From: Natrialba taiwanensis DSM 12281 | GTDB taxonomy: Archaea; Halobacteriota; Halobacteria; Halobacteriales; Natrialbaceae | Reading direction: 5' to 3' | Length of the DNA stretch: 49,385 nt | Assembly: GCF_000337595.1 (NCBI RefSeq) | Contig: NZ_AOIL01000069.1 | Location: 72,083 to 121,467, forward strand | In this document: positions 1 through 8,455 of the stretch, one piece after another | Numbering within the stretch: the first letter of the stretch is position 1 | How the letters are laid out: each line of letters opens with the position of its first letter | The notes under the pieces: generated by a model | Told to the model about the DNA's origin: nothing | Seen by the model: only the letters and a program-made list of their open reading frames with translations | The model's database searches: none | Program-made: the position numbers and the translations under genes

Positions 1-143
1 AGATCCGACGGCGACCCGGAAAGAGCCGGTTGGACACTCATTCCGGCCATCACGGCGAACAGCAGCGCCAGCAGACCGGCAATCGGAACGACGAAACCAC
101 CCGTGATCGACGACCACCGCTCGTCGCTCGGTTCGTTGGTCAT
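1..143 (-). CDS. Partial membrane protein (N-terminus only)
   Basis: Reading from an ATG at 143 on the minus strand gives a 47-residue N-terminus that runs off the window. It has a short hydrophilic start (MTNEPSDERWSS) followed by one hydrophobic segment (about residues 16-34, VVPIAGLLALLFAVMAG) that looks like a membrane anchor. The family cannot be named from this much. AT-rich sequence at about 160-176 could hold its promoter. Codon use (GAC, GAG, CTG, GTC) fits a real haloarchaeal gene. Confidence 0.6.
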   Translation of the reverse strand, partial: MTNEPSDERWSSITGGFVVPIAGLLALLFAVMAGMSVQPALSGSPSD

Positions 144-314
144 ACCGTCTACTAGTCGTATGCTAACTAATATCAATCGCTTCGGCGCTCCGGGTCTCAC
201 GTGGAACTCGGGTCAACGAACGCGGAGACGCCGAGTTCAGCCGCGGGCCTCACCATCGGCCGGCGTACTGGCGACGCCGGCGGCCGTACCGAACGCGAAC
301 CGCTTCGGATCGCG

Positions 315-791
315 TTAGGAGTCCCAGTACTCCGTTTCGTCGTCGATCCGGTAGTAGCCGTGAAACGGTCGCTCGCCCCGTCCGCCCGGCGGCGAGCCGA
401 CGAAGACGCCGAATTTGTTCATCTCGGGGTATACCGTCACGTCAGGCTCGTTCATCGTCGACAGTGCCAGATAGCGAAGCGGGTCGTCGCCATCGTTGAC
501 GACGCGGTGGCCGCCCCGTTCGTCGGCCGGAAACGTCACGTAATCGCCCGCGGTCAGCGATTGCTCGCCGTCAGTACAGCGGAGTTGTCCCGCCCCTGCC
601 AGCACGTACAATGCCTCCTCGTTCGCCGTGTGATAGTGGTAGGGCCACGAGCGCATTCCCGGCGGCAGTTCGTAGAGGCTACAGCCGAGTTCACTCGCGC
701 CCACGGCGTTCGAGAGTTCTTTTCGGCGGAAGGCCGTGGCTCCGTGATCGTACTCGTCCCACTCGAGTGCGGCGTCGTTGATCTTGTCCAT
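315..791 (-). CDS. Cupin-domain protein
   Basis: A 158-residue protein starting MDKINDAALEW; the same frame is open to 986, but the upstream part is arginine-rich and overlaps the divergent trm56 gene, so the start at 791 was chosen. The cupin signature is clear: YHYHTANEEALYVLAG (H52, H54, E58/E59) followed by AGDYVTFPADERGGH (H95), the usual metal-binding set of a small beta barrel. The family includes sugar isomerases, dioxygenases and sensor proteins, and the substrate cannot be predicted. It is divergent from trm56 with about 108 nt between starts and shows no obvious functional link to it. Confidence 0.85.
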   Translation of the reverse strand: MDKINDAALEWDEYDHGATAFRRKELSNAVGASELGCSLYELPPGMRSWPYHYHTANEEALYVLAGAGQLRCTDGEQSLTAGDYVTFPADERGGHRVVNDGDDPLRYLALSTMNEPDVTVYPEMNKFGVFVGSPPGGRGERPFHGYYRIDDETEYWDS

Positions 792-899
792 GCGCGTATA
801 TTGCCATCGAGTCTCAAAGTAGTTCACCGACGATCGCTGGCCGCACAGGGCTGATTCGAAAGCGAAACCCCCTAACCCGATCCGGAACTGCATACGAGC

Positions 900-1481
900 A
901 TGAACGACGACGCTCCGAACGGCCCAGGGGTTGCCGTCCTCCGCCTCGGCCACCGCCCCGGTCGGGACGACCGGATGACGACCCACGTGGGATTGACCGC
1001 CCGCGCGCTCGGTGCCGACCGCGTCTGGTTCCCCGACAACGCCGGCCAGTCGAAAGAAACCGTCGACGACATCACGGATCGCTTCGGCGGCCCTTTCACG
1101 GCCGAACTGACGGATTCACCCCACTCCCTCATCCGCAACTGGGAGGGGCAAGTCGTCCACCTCACGATGTACGGCCAACGCGTCCAAGATGTCGAGGGCG
1201 ATATCCGCGAGGCCCACCGGGACGACGGCGAGCCGCTACTCCTCGTCGTCGGCTCCGAAAAGGTCTCATTCGACGTCTACGAAGAAGCCGACTGGAACGT
1301 CGGCGTCACCAACCAGCCCCACTCCGAAGTCGCCGGCCTGGCGGTCTTTCTCGACCGACTGTTCGAGGGCGCTGAACTCGAGCGCGAGTGGGCCGACGCC
1401 GATCGGACAGTCGTCCCGATGGAGACCGGCAAGCGGGTCGAATCGGTGTCAACAGACGACGATACCGACGCGTCCCCGTAA
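900..1481 (+). CDS. trm56: tRNA (cytidine(56)-2'-O)-methyltransferase Trm56
   Basis: A 193-residue SPOUT-fold methyltransferase. The archaeal Trm56 family methylates the 2'-OH of C56 in the T-loop of tRNA using S-adenosylmethionine. Recognisable features are the N-terminal VAVLRLGHRPGRDDR segment, THVGLTARALGAD, and the C-terminal knot region with LLVVGSEKVSFDVY and NVGVTNQPHSEVAGL. The length is normal for the family (about 180-200 residues). The tail after residue 180 is acidic (STDDDTDASP), as is common in halophiles. It is followed after 78 nt by the amphi-Trp gene. Confidence 0.93.
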   Translation: MNDDAPNGPGVAVLRLGHRPGRDDRMTTHVGLTARALGADRVWFPDNAGQSKETVDDITDRFGGPFTAELTDSPHSLIRNWEGQVVHLTMYGQRVQDVEGDIREAHRDDGEPLLLVVGSEKVSFDVYEEADWNVGVTNQPHSEVAGLAVFLDRLFEGAELEREWADADRTVVPMETGKRVESVSTDDDTDASP

Positions 1482-1559
1482 ATCTCGTACCACGGTTTCT
1501 CCGCGCGGCCTGCCCCTTCCCGGCCAACCTATTTGTGTCCGTTCGGTGCCAGGAGTCCT

Positions 1560-1937
1560 ATGGCCGACACGACGACGTACGAAGACGAAACGTCACGGGA
1601 AGCGGCCGCCGACCGACTGCGAGCGATCGCCGCTGAACTCGAGAGCGGCCCCACCGCGGACATTCAGGTCGGCAATAAACTCCTGGCGCTCTCGCCGGGA
1701 GAGCCCCTCGAGTACGCGATCGAAGTCGAGGAGCGATCGCCGATGCTCGGCGGAGAGCGCGAGGCGGTCACGGTCACCCTCGGCTGGGAGGAAGCCACTC
1801 CTCAGGAAGAACAAGATGCCGATCGCAGCCAGGACCAGAGCCACGATCACGGTCGAGATCAAGACATGGGCCAAGAACCCGCACACCGAAGCGGAGAATC
1901 CGAAACCCAGAGCGAGCAAGACGACAGCCTGCTCTGA
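1560..1937 (+). CDS. amphi-Trp domain protein
   Basis: A 125-residue protein. Residues 1-77 (MADTTTYEDETSREAAADR to VTVTLGWE) match my recollection of the small amphi-Trp domain common in haloarchaea, named for amphipathic strands ending in a conserved Trp; here the domain ends in LGWE. The rest is a polar Q/E/D/S-rich tail. Function is not established. The start at 1560 was chosen over an in-frame ATG at 1533 because the domain begins right after it. Its TGA stop overlaps the first base of the palindrome at 1937-2017, so that hairpin could act in 3'-end formation. Confidence 0.8.
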   Translation: MADTTTYEDETSREAAADRLRAIAAELESGPTADIQVGNKLLALSPGEPLEYAIEVEERSPMLGGEREAVTVTLGWEEATPQEEQDADRSQDQSHDHGRDQDMGQEPAHRSGESETQSEQDDSLL

Positions 1938-2017
1938 TACGGTCTGCTGTAACGATTTACCGGCGCAACCGCAGGACGGGCTCGGTTGCGCCGGAAATGA
2001 CTTACAGCAGTCCGTAT
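1937..2017. repeat. Long imperfect palindrome (35-nt arms, 11-nt loop)
   Basis: The left arm 1937-1971 begins ATACGGTCTGCTGTAA and ends CCGGCGCAACCG. The right arm 1983-2017, read in reverse complement, begins ATACGGACTGCTGTAA and ends with the same CCGGCGCAACCG. I count 29 of 35 matches, with the mismatches clustered mid-arm. It starts at the stop codon of the amphi-Trp gene and ends about 90 nt before tfe. It could be an intergenic mobile repeat (REP- or MITE-like) or a terminator hairpin. Confidence 0.8.
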
Positions 2018-2108
2018 GAACCGTCGACGCGCTGGGATCGACACCGCCGCCGGATTGAGGCGGCGTCCCTCAAAAGACTTAATTGCCACATGGCGTTACG
2101 GATAGGTA

Positions 2109-2645
2109 ATGGCTTTTGAGGACCTGCTCGAGGATCCAGTCATCCAGAAGTACTTGCACGAGCTGGTCGGTCCCAAGGGGATGCCCGTCGCGGCGGCACC
2201 ACCGGACGGGGAAGTGACCGACGAGGAGCTCGCAGAGGATCTAGATCTCGAGTTGAACGACGTGCGGCGTGCGCTGTTTATCCTGTACGAGAACGATCTC
2301 GCCAGCTACCGCCGGCTGCGCGACGAGGACTCGGGCTGGCTCACTTACCTGTGGACCTTCGAGTACGACAACATCCCCGAAAACCTCGAATCGGAGATGT
2401 ACCGACTCCACGAGGCCTTAGAACAGCGCCAGGAGTACGAACGCAACCACGAGTTCTATCTCTGTGAAATCTGCTCGATCCGGTTCGAGTTCGGCGAGGC
2501 CATGGACTTCGGCTTCGAGTGTCCCGAGTGTGGCTCGCCGCTCGAATCGATGGACAACGACCGGCTCGTGACGGCGATGGAAGACCGCCTCGCGGCGCTG
2601 GAGGACGAACTCAATATCGATGCCAACGTGGATGTGGACGCCTGA
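2109..2645 (+). CDS. tfe: Transcription factor E (TFIIE alpha homologue)
   Basis: A 178-residue general transcription factor that stabilises the open promoter complex with RNA polymerase, TBP and TFB. Residues 1-90 form the extended winged helix (LLEDPVIQKYLHELVG, then LELNDVRRALFILYENDLASYRR). A linker follows, and then a zinc ribbon at about 118-145 with two cysteine pairs (LCEIC and CPECG). The length matches the archaeal family. A TATA-like acttaatt at 2077-2084 lies 25-32 nt upstream of the ATG, suggesting a leaderless transcript. It heads a compact series with the DUF2110 gene (8-nt gap) and a lipoprotein gene. Confidence 0.95.
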   Translation: MAFEDLLEDPVIQKYLHELVGPKGMPVAAAPPDGEVTDEELAEDLDLELNDVRRALFILYENDLASYRRLRDEDSGWLTYLWTFEYDNIPENLESEMYRLHEALEQRQEYERNHEFYLCEICSIRFEFGEAMDFGFECPECGSPLESMDNDRLVTAMEDRLAALEDELNIDANVDVDA

Positions 2646-2653
2646 TCGATAGA

Positions 2654-3358
2654 ATGGTCGTACTCGCAACCAAACTGTACGTCGAGGGCGACGCCCGCGA
2701 ACGGGCACTTGACTCCTTGCGGTCGCTGGTCGGCAACGAAATCGGCGACCTCGAAGTCGAGTTCGAACTCGGGGTGCGCCACGACGACTTTCCCTCGGTG
2801 ACCATCGAGGGCGACGACGCGACCGTCGCGCGAAACGTGCTCCGCGAGGAGTTCGGCGAAATCGTCCCCGATCTCGAGGCCGGCGAGACTTACGTCGGCA
2901 CGCTCGAATCCTGGGACGAGGACGGGCTCGTCCTCGACGCCGGCCAGCCGGTCCGGATTCCGGCGGCCGAACTCGGGCTGGGCCCCGGCTCGCCGACGCA
3001 GATCCGCGATCGGTACGGGCTGGTCCAACACATGCCGATGCGGTTCGTCTACGGTGGTAGCGGCGGTGATGGCGAACCTGAGGCCGGAGCCGAAACCCCC
3101 TCGCGGCTCGCAGACGAAGAACGCGACCGCCTCTACGAGTGGAGCCGCGGCGACGGTCGGCTCAACGTCAACAGCGCGACCCGTGCGGAGGTTCGGGCCA
3201 CGCTCAACCGCGCGGGCCACGCCCACGACTACGTCACGATCGAACGGCTCGGACTCCTCGAACAGAGCGTCATCTGCACCGAGAACACGGACCCACCCGG
3301 GTTGCTCGCGAGCATCGGTGAGTACCTCCCGGCCGAACTGCGATGTGTCGTCCCCTAA
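2654..3358 (+). CDS. DUF2110 family protein
   Basis: A 234-residue archaeal protein (MVVLATKLYVEGDARERAL...) that I recognise as the DUF2110 family; its function is unknown. The N-terminal half is alpha/beta (ATKLYVEG, LEVEFELGVRHDDFPSVTIEG). The middle contains an OB- or S1-like stretch (AGETYVGTLESWDEDGLVLDAG) and the C-terminus ends IGEYLPAELRCVVP. The start at 2654 was chosen because the longer frame to 2519 lies inside tfe. The 8-nt gap after tfe implies cotranscription, and from memory this pairing recurs in haloarchaea, which hints at a role in gene expression (inference). Confidence 0.85.
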   Translation: MVVLATKLYVEGDARERALDSLRSLVGNEIGDLEVEFELGVRHDDFPSVTIEGDDATVARNVLREEFGEIVPDLEAGETYVGTLESWDEDGLVLDAGQPVRIPAAELGLGPGSPTQIRDRYGLVQHMPMRFVYGGSGGDGEPEAGAETPSRLADEERDRLYEWSRGDGRLNVNSATRAEVRATLNRAGHAHDYVTIERLGLLEQSVICTENTDPPGLLASIGEYLPAELRCVVP

Positions 3359-3359
3359 C

Positions 3360-4133
3360 ATGAACCGCCGGCTCGTTCTCGCTTCGGTCGCAGTCGTCCT
3401 CCTCGTCGGCCTGGCCGGCTGTTCGGCCTTCGGTGGCGGCATCTCCGACGACGAACTCGACCGCAACCAGTCCTACGACGATCTCCGCGACACCGATTCC
3501 GACGTGACGATCGACATCGAAGACGGCAACCTCATCAGCAACGGCGAGTTCCGCGCCGTCTACGATCTAAACGACACCGACGAACTCTCGTTGTACCGAT
3601 CGTCGTTCTACCAGGAGGAACCGCTCGACATCCACAGCGTCCGCTACTGGTATCCGAACGGCACCGAAGTGACGGGATCCGAACTCGAAGTTGACCAGGG
3701 TCAGTCCAGTACTACTGTCCAGGTACCGGACGGCAACGGAACGCTTGCGCTGTCGGGGCAGGCCGGGAGTAACACGTTCCAGTTGCCCGCTTACGTTTCG
3801 GGATCCTACGAGGTCACCGTGCCGGAGGGCCACCGCACGTCGAACTTCCTCCTCGGAAACGCCAGACCGGGCGGCTACGATCGGGAGGTCATCGACGACC
3901 GAGAGCGACTCACCTGGGACGAACTCGACAGTACGATCTCGCTTCGCTACTATCAGACGCGGAACATCCCGCTGTTCCTCGGGCTCGTCGGCCTGGTCGT
4001 CGTGATCGGCTCGATTGGGATCGCCTACTACTACCGGCAGGTCAAGCAACTCCAGCAGGAGCGCGAGGAGTTAGGACTCGATGTCGAACTCGAAGACGAC
4101 GACAACGACGGCCCGCCGCCAGGACTCCGGTAA
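3360..4133 (+). CDS. Membrane-anchored lipoprotein (probably DUF5803 family)
   Basis: A 257-residue exported protein. It starts MNRRLVLASVAVVLLVGLAGCSAFGG, a signal peptide with a lipobox (LAGC, Cys22) for lipid attachment. The middle is a polar beta-rich domain with many N/D/S residues. A second hydrophobic helix (about residues 203-223, FLGLVGLVVVIGSIGIAYYY) and an acidic cytoplasmic tail (ELEDDDNDGPPPG) follow. It starts one base after the DUF2110 stop, so the two are likely coupled. The family name is from memory and unverified. Function is unknown. Confidence 0.8.
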   Translation: MNRRLVLASVAVVLLVGLAGCSAFGGGISDDELDRNQSYDDLRDTDSDVTIDIEDGNLISNGEFRAVYDLNDTDELSLYRSSFYQEEPLDIHSVRYWYPNGTEVTGSELEVDQGQSSTTVQVPDGNGTLALSGQAGSNTFQLPAYVSGSYEVTVPEGHRTSNFLLGNARPGGYDREVIDDRERLTWDELDSTISLRYYQTRNIPLFLGLVGLVVVIGSIGIAYYYRQVKQLQQEREELGLDVELEDDDNDGPPPGLR

Positions 4134-4186
4134 CGGTCACACGCGGCGAGGCTGCACCAGTTCGCTATTCGAGAGACGGGTTCGAG

Positions 4187-4678
4187 TTAGCCGTGAATCG
4201 CTTCCTCGTCGAGCAGGACGACCGCCGTTCCATCGTCGTCCCCAGCCGCACTGAACTCGATTCGTCCGGTAACGAATCGGGTACTCGTTCGCGTCGGTTC
4301 GAGTTCAGTGCGAGAGATGGTTTTCGTAACGTCCACATCGTCGACGAGCCAGCCGTAGTGTCGCCCGTCGGCGTCGGTGTCGGTGAATACGAGGAGAAGC
4401 GGCTCCGAGAGTTCGGAGACGGGGCGACGTGTCGATTCGAAGATGCGGTGGAGATCGACGACACGAACTCGTTCACCGGAAACGGCGACGCTGCCGGCGT
4501 TCCACGGGTCGGCGGTTGCGTCGAGGCCGTCGGTATCCGCGATACTGAGAACGGAGGCGACGGCGGCGGTGCGGACGCAGTAGCGAGTGTCGCCGAGATC
4601 GAAGGTGAGAACGCGGAGCCGGTCGGAGTCGCTGGAGGACGCGGTGTCGACCGTGGGGTCGTCTGCAGCCGACGTCAT
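4187..4678 (-). CDS. CheW-like chemotaxis coupling protein
   Basis: A 163-residue protein on the strand opposite the main che operon. It has a CheW/SH3-like fold: VLTFDLGDTRYCVRTAAVASVLSI, GSVAVSGERVRVVDLHRIFE, LLLVFTDTDADGRHYGWLVDDV, then DGTAVVLLDEEAI. CheW scaffolds link chemoreceptors to CheA. This copy diverges more from the consensus than CheW at 4903 and is probably an accessory CheW of the kind haloarchaea often carry. The N-terminus (DDPTVDTASSSDSD) is disordered. A 224-nt divergent region separates the two cheW genes. Confidence 0.8.
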   Translation of the reverse strand: MTSAADDPTVDTASSSDSDRLRVLTFDLGDTRYCVRTAAVASVLSIADTDGLDATADPWNAGSVAVSGERVRVVDLHRIFESTRRPVSELSEPLLLVFTDTDADGRHYGWLVDDVDVTKTISRTELEPTRTSTRFVTGRIEFSAAGDDDGTAVVLLDEEAIHG

Positions 4679-4902
4679 AGTGCTGTGTGATCTTCGAGGG
4701 CGGTGCCAAGTACTTTGTGCAGTTCGAACGGAACCGGCGACGGTGAGAAAGGGAGACGGTGTGGGTGTAGGTGTGGCGAGGTGTAGATGAGCACACCGGC
4801 GGAATGACGCCTCGATAACTCGAGAGAGGTCAGCAAGTCAGCAAAGCGGACATCCACAGGAGTCAACGTTTTACCACTGGACTGGAATACACGAACAGGA
4901 AC

Positions 4903-5796
4903 ATGGCCCCGGATCTGCCCGAGAAACTGCTTGGAATCGATATTGACGATGCAGACGCCCGTTCACAGCAGTCGACGATCGATCAGGAGGAAGAAGAAGA
5001 CCAGGTTCGGGTCGTCGGGTTCGGGGTCGGCGGCTACCGGCTCGCCGTTCCCGTCGCCGACGTGCGGACGACGACCGACCGGCCAGACGACCTGACAAGC
5101 GTCCCGCGTACCCCCGAGGCGATCGCTGGCATCACGGACCTTCGGGGCGAGATCACGGCCGTAATCGACCCCACCGTGCACTTCCCGCCGAAGGCGGCGG
5201 ATGCGTCCGCCTCGAAAGCGGCTGCCGGTGCAGCGCAAAACGCGCTCCAGTCACCGTCCGAAACGGCCACGCACACTGCCGAGCGGGAACAGCTCCTCGT
5301 CTTCGACCGCGGCTCGGACGACCAGTCCGCTGCGATCCGCGTCGAGCAAGTCTACGGCGTCGATGCCGTCCCCGAAAGCAACGTCTTCGACTCGACCGCC
5401 ATCGACGACAGCGACCTCTCCGGCGACGCGCTCGAACACCCGCTCGTCGACGAACTCGTCACGACGGAGCGAACGGAGCGACGACCCGGCGACCGAACGC
5501 GGGGCTCGGAACCGACAGCACCCGACGCGGGCAGCGTCGGAACGAGCAATGCAGCCGTCATCGAATCGGCCGACGAGTTCAGCGCCGAGGGTGACGAACC
5601 TGGTAGTGATGCCGACGTCGACACTGCGCTGGAACCACCGACGGCCGCCAGCGCGGATCGCGCCAAAGACGACCGCGAAAACGAACGCGAGGACGATCCG
5701 CGGACGGTCATCGAGGTGACGCCAGTTATCGACGTTGAGAAACTCCTGCTCGCCTCCGGCCCGATCGAGCCCTCGTCGGCTGAACTCGAGTCCTGA
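4903..5796 (+). CDS. cheW: Chemotaxis coupling protein CheW with acidic inserts
   Basis: A 297-residue CheW. The core is readable: VRVVGFGVGGYRLAVPVADVR (35-55), RTPEAIAGITDLRGEITAVIDP (69-90), LLVFDRGSDDQSAAIRVEQVYGV (131-153), and the C-terminal strand VIEVTPVIDVEKLL (about 269-282). Usual CheW proteins are about 140-170 residues; the excess is an Ala/Ser-rich insert at 95-127 and an acidic disordered insert at about 188-264 that separates the last strand from the body. A TATA-like cgttttacc near 4867-4875 is suitably placed. It heads the che cluster, 102 nt before cheY. Confidence 0.88.
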   Translation: MAPDLPEKLLGIDIDDADARSQQSTIDQEEEEDQVRVVGFGVGGYRLAVPVADVRTTTDRPDDLTSVPRTPEAIAGITDLRGEITAVIDPTVHFPPKAADASASKAAAGAAQNALQSPSETATHTAEREQLLVFDRGSDDQSAAIRVEQVYGVDAVPESNVFDSTAIDDSDLSGDALEHPLVDELVTTERTERRPGDRTRGSEPTAPDAGSVGTSNAAVIESADEFSAEGDEPGSDADVDTALEPPTAASADRAKDDRENEREDDPRTVIEVTPVIDVEKLLLASGPIEPSSAELES

Positions 5797-5898
5797 CCCG
5801 AGAGGGCGTCGGATTGGTATCGACACTTATCACGTCTGATAATCGGGAGACAGCATTTATGGTAGTTGTATCGCTACCGGACTGTGGTGTACTAGTGA

Positions 5899-6261
5899 AT
5901 GTCGACAGGGGTGCTCATCGTAGACGACTCACATTTTATGCGGAATTTACTGCGACAGATCCTGGAACAGGATCACCGCATCATCGGGGAGGCGTCAAAC
6001 GGTGCTGAAGCGGTCAAGCTGTACAAAGAACACGATCCCGACATCGTGATGATGGACATCGTGATGCCCAAGTGCAACGGGATCAAGGCGACGGCGGCGA
6101 TCAAGAAGATCGATCCCGACGCTCGCGTCATCATGTGTACGAGTGTCGGGCAGCGAGAGAAGATGAAACTCGCCGTCAAGGCCGGTGCTGACGGCTACGT
6201 CACGAAACCGTTCGAGGAGCCAAGCGTCAGGAAGGCGCTGACAGACGTTATTGCGGCATGA
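5899..6261 (+). CDS. cheY: Chemotaxis response regulator CheY
   Basis: A 120-residue single receiver domain. The acidic pair D9-D10, phospho-acceptor D53 (MMDIVMPKCNG), switch Thr81 (CTSVGQ) and K103 (VTKPFEE) are all present, so it should be phosphorylated by CheA. In haloarchaea CheY-P acts on the archaellum motor through the adaptor CheF; no cheF or arl gene lies in this window. The last four bases overlap the start of cheB (ATGA), indicating translational coupling. AT-rich sequence near 5850-5875 (catttatgg) may hold the promoter. Confidence 0.96.
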   Translation: MSTGVLIVDDSHFMRNLLRQILEQDHRIIGEASNGAEAVKLYKEHDPDIVMMDIVMPKCNGIKATAAIKKIDPDARVIMCTSVGQREKMKLAVKAGADGYVTKPFEEPSVRKALTDVIAA

Positions 6262-7553
6262 CGCGAGTACTCGTTGTCGACGACTCGAGATTCATGCGAA
6301 CAGTCATCGGCAACGCGCTCACCGAGGCCGGCTACGAGGTTAAAACGGCAACGAACGGGGTCGAAGCGGTCGATATCGTTGCGTCGTTCGACCCAGCCGT
6401 CGTGACGATGGACGTCGAAATGCCCGAGATGAGCGGTATCGAGGCCGTAGAACGGATCATGGCCGATGATCCGACGTTGATTCTCATGCTCAGCGCCTAC
6501 ACCGGCGAGGGCACCAACGCGACGCTAGACGCCCTCGAACGCGGGGCGATCGACTTCCTGCACAAGCCCGACGGCTCGGGATCGCGAAACATCGGCCACC
6601 TCGCCGATGCTGTCGTCGCGAAGGTCGACGAACTCGCGGCCGCCGACGTGTCCTCGCTCGCACTCGCCCGCACTGCGGCGAATGCACACGCGACATCGAC
6701 GCACGTCGCCGACGCACCGTCTCGATCCGCGACACCGGCGAGGACGGCGAGAGCGGATGCGAGTACGAGTACGAGTATCGGCTCAACAGCCTCGTCGGTG
6801 AACTCGTCTCCGGCAGGCCCCGAGACGCCGTCAGCGCCGGCGACCGCAACGCCGGCGACTGACCGCGCTCGATCCGACACGGCCGAGTTCAGCGCGACCG
6901 ATGCGCCGGTTATCGTTATCGGTGCCTCGACCGGCGGCCCGAAGATCGTCGAACAACTGTTCGCTCGGTTGCCGCTTGCGCTCGAGGCGACGGTCGTCGT
7001 CGTCCAGCACATGCCGCCCGAGTTCACCGATCGGTTCGCGGCGCGACTCGACGCGCACAGCGAGTATGCGGTCCGCGAGGCGACGGACGGTGCTCGGATC
7101 GGACCCGGCGAGGCGGTCGTCGCCGCGGGCGGCTCCCATCTGCAGGTCGTGGATAGCGAGCGTGAGATCGATCCCAACACGACGGCGGGCCAAACGCGTA
7201 CACAGTCGCTTCGCGTTGCACTCGATGATGGCGAGCGTCGCCACGGGCTGCGGCCGGCGATCGACGTGACGATGGAGACCGCCGCCGAGCGGGTCGCGGG
7301 ACCGCTCTGTGGCGTCGTGTTGACGGGAATGGGCAGCGACGGAGCCGCCGGGATCGAAGCGATCCGGGCCGGCGGCGGCCACACCATCGCCCAGAACGAG
7401 GCGACGAGCCCGGTCTTTGGCATCCCCTGTCAGGCGATCGAAACGGGATGCGTCGACACGGTCGTTCCCGACACGGAAGTCGTGCCGACGATCCTGGATG
7501 CGTTTACGGCCGCTGATACCGGCAACGGCGGCGAGGGTGAGACCGATGACTGA
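6258..7553 (+). CDS. cheB: Protein-glutamate methylesterase/deamidase CheB
   Basis: A 431-residue response regulator that demethylates or deamidates chemoreceptors for adaptation. The receiver domain (1-125) has D9/D10, phospho-acceptor D52 (MDVEMPEM) and K103. A disordered Ala/Ser/Thr linker (about 135-215) includes the repeat STSTSIGST, encoded by a gagtac-type hexamer near 6759. The C-terminal esterase domain shows the catalytic triad S224 (GASTGGP), H251 (VVQHMPPEF) and D361 (GMGSDGA). It overlaps cheY by 4 nt and cheA by 8 nt. Confidence 0.96.
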   Translation: MTRVLVVDDSRFMRTVIGNALTEAGYEVKTATNGVEAVDIVASFDPAVVTMDVEMPEMSGIEAVERIMADDPTLILMLSAYTGEGTNATLDALERGAIDFLHKPDGSGSRNIGHLADAVVAKVDELAAADVSSLALARTAANAHATSTHVADAPSRSATPARTARADASTSTSIGSTASSVNSSPAGPETPSAPATATPATDRARSDTAEFSATDAPVIVIGASTGGPKIVEQLFARLPLALEATVVVVQHMPPEFTDRFAARLDAHSEYAVREATDGARIGPGEAVVAAGGSHLQVVDSEREIDPNTTAGQTRTQSLRVALDDGERRHGLRPAIDVTMETAAERVAGPLCGVVLTGMGSDGAAGIEAIRAGGGHTIAQNEATSPVFGIPCQAIETGCVDTVVPDTEVVPTILDAFTAADTGNGGEGETDD

Positions 7554-8361
7554 CTACTGGAGCGATTTCGTTCGCGAGAGCGAAGACCGGATTACCGAAC
7601 TGAACAACGCGTTGCTGACCTTAGAGCGCAACCCGGACGACGAAGCAGCGATGGACAATATCTTCCGGATCGCGCACACGCTCAAGGGAAACTGCGGTGC
7701 TGCAGGGCTCGAATCCGCAAGTAACCTCGCACACGCAATCGAGGACGTTCTCGATGCCGTTCGCCGAAACCGGCTGACGGTCTCGCCGGAACTGATGGAC
7801 GCCATCTTCGACGCCGTCGACGAACTCGAACGGATGGTCGAGGAGGTCGCCCTCGAAGGCGAGGTCGAAACCGATCCCTCGGCGACGATCGACTCCCTCC
7901 GGGCACAACTCGAGCCGGCCACGGAAACGGACGGTCTTTCCTCACCCTCGACGGCCGAAATAGAGCGCGTTCTCTCGCAGTTCGAGCCCCCGGCGGACGA
8001 CAACCACAACGCCTACCTCGCGCGAATCGAGGTGGCTGACGATGGAGAAAAAGACGACCACGAGGAGATCGACAACGGCATTCTGGTCGTCGAAGCGCTG
8101 ATCGACGCGTTCAATCTGATCGGGACCGACCCCGATCGATCGACCGTCGCGGACGGCGCTTACGGCACGACCTTCGACGCCGTCTTCGGCAGTGCAGTCG
8201 GCAAGGGCGCGATCGCCTCCGGACTCGATCCCGTCGGCGAAGTCGCCGACTTCGAACTCGTCGACGTAACGACACAGTTCGACAATCTCATCGCCGACAG
8301 CCAACACAACGACCACCGAACCCGGCAGCCAACTCAGCGCCGACGAGGCACAGGATCTTGA
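7546..8361 (+). CDS. cheA: Chemotaxis histidine kinase CheA, N-terminal part (P1-P2), frameshifted
   Basis: Starts MTDYWSDFVRESEDR, overlapping cheB by 8 nt. Residues 1-105 are the Hpt/P1 domain with phospho-accepting H44 (IFRIAHTLKGNC). About 145-250 is a P2-like response-regulator docking domain (LARIEVADDGEKDDHEE, IDAFNLIGTDPD). The frame then turns into Arg/Gln-rich nonsense (HNDHRTRQPTQRRRG) and stops at 8361. The sensible continuation lies in the next frame, open from 8270. One surplus base near 8298-8304 would restore a single protein of about 1,480 residues. It is either a real split CheA or a sequence error. Confidence 0.85.
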   Translation: MTDYWSDFVRESEDRITELNNALLTLERNPDDEAAMDNIFRIAHTLKGNCGAAGLESASNLAHAIEDVLDAVRRNRLTVSPELMDAIFDAVDELERMVEEVALEGEVETDPSATIDSLRAQLEPATETDGLSSPSTAEIERVLSQFEPPADDNHNAYLARIEVADDGEKDDHEEIDNGILVVEALIDAFNLIGTDPDRSTVADGAYGTTFDAVFGSAVGKGAIASGLDPVGEVADFELVDVTTQFDNLIADSQHNDHRTRQPTQRRRGTGS

Positions 8362-8455
8362 AGTCGATGACCTTCTTGACGAGTTCACCGAGTTCGACGA
8401 CTTAGACGAGAAAGTCGAGGAGGTCGACGATAGCGACCTCGATGTCTTCGACGAC

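Noticed and set aside
201-854. 217-residue plus-strand frame opposite the cupin gene
   Set aside because: Arg/Val-rich shadow; the cupin motif on the other strand is convincing.
1593-1919. Minus-strand frame with a hydrophobic stretch opposite the amphi-Trp gene
   Set aside because: The hydrophobic run is the mirror of the polar Q/D/S tail; the plus-strand domain is recognisable.
2456-3466. 336-residue minus-strand frame across tfe and DUF2110
   Set aside because: Overlaps two well-supported genes and has no recognisable domain.
8270-8361. Programmed ribosomal frameshift in cheA
   Set aside because: No slippery heptamer or clear downstream structure at the switch point; a mutation or sequence error is simpler.
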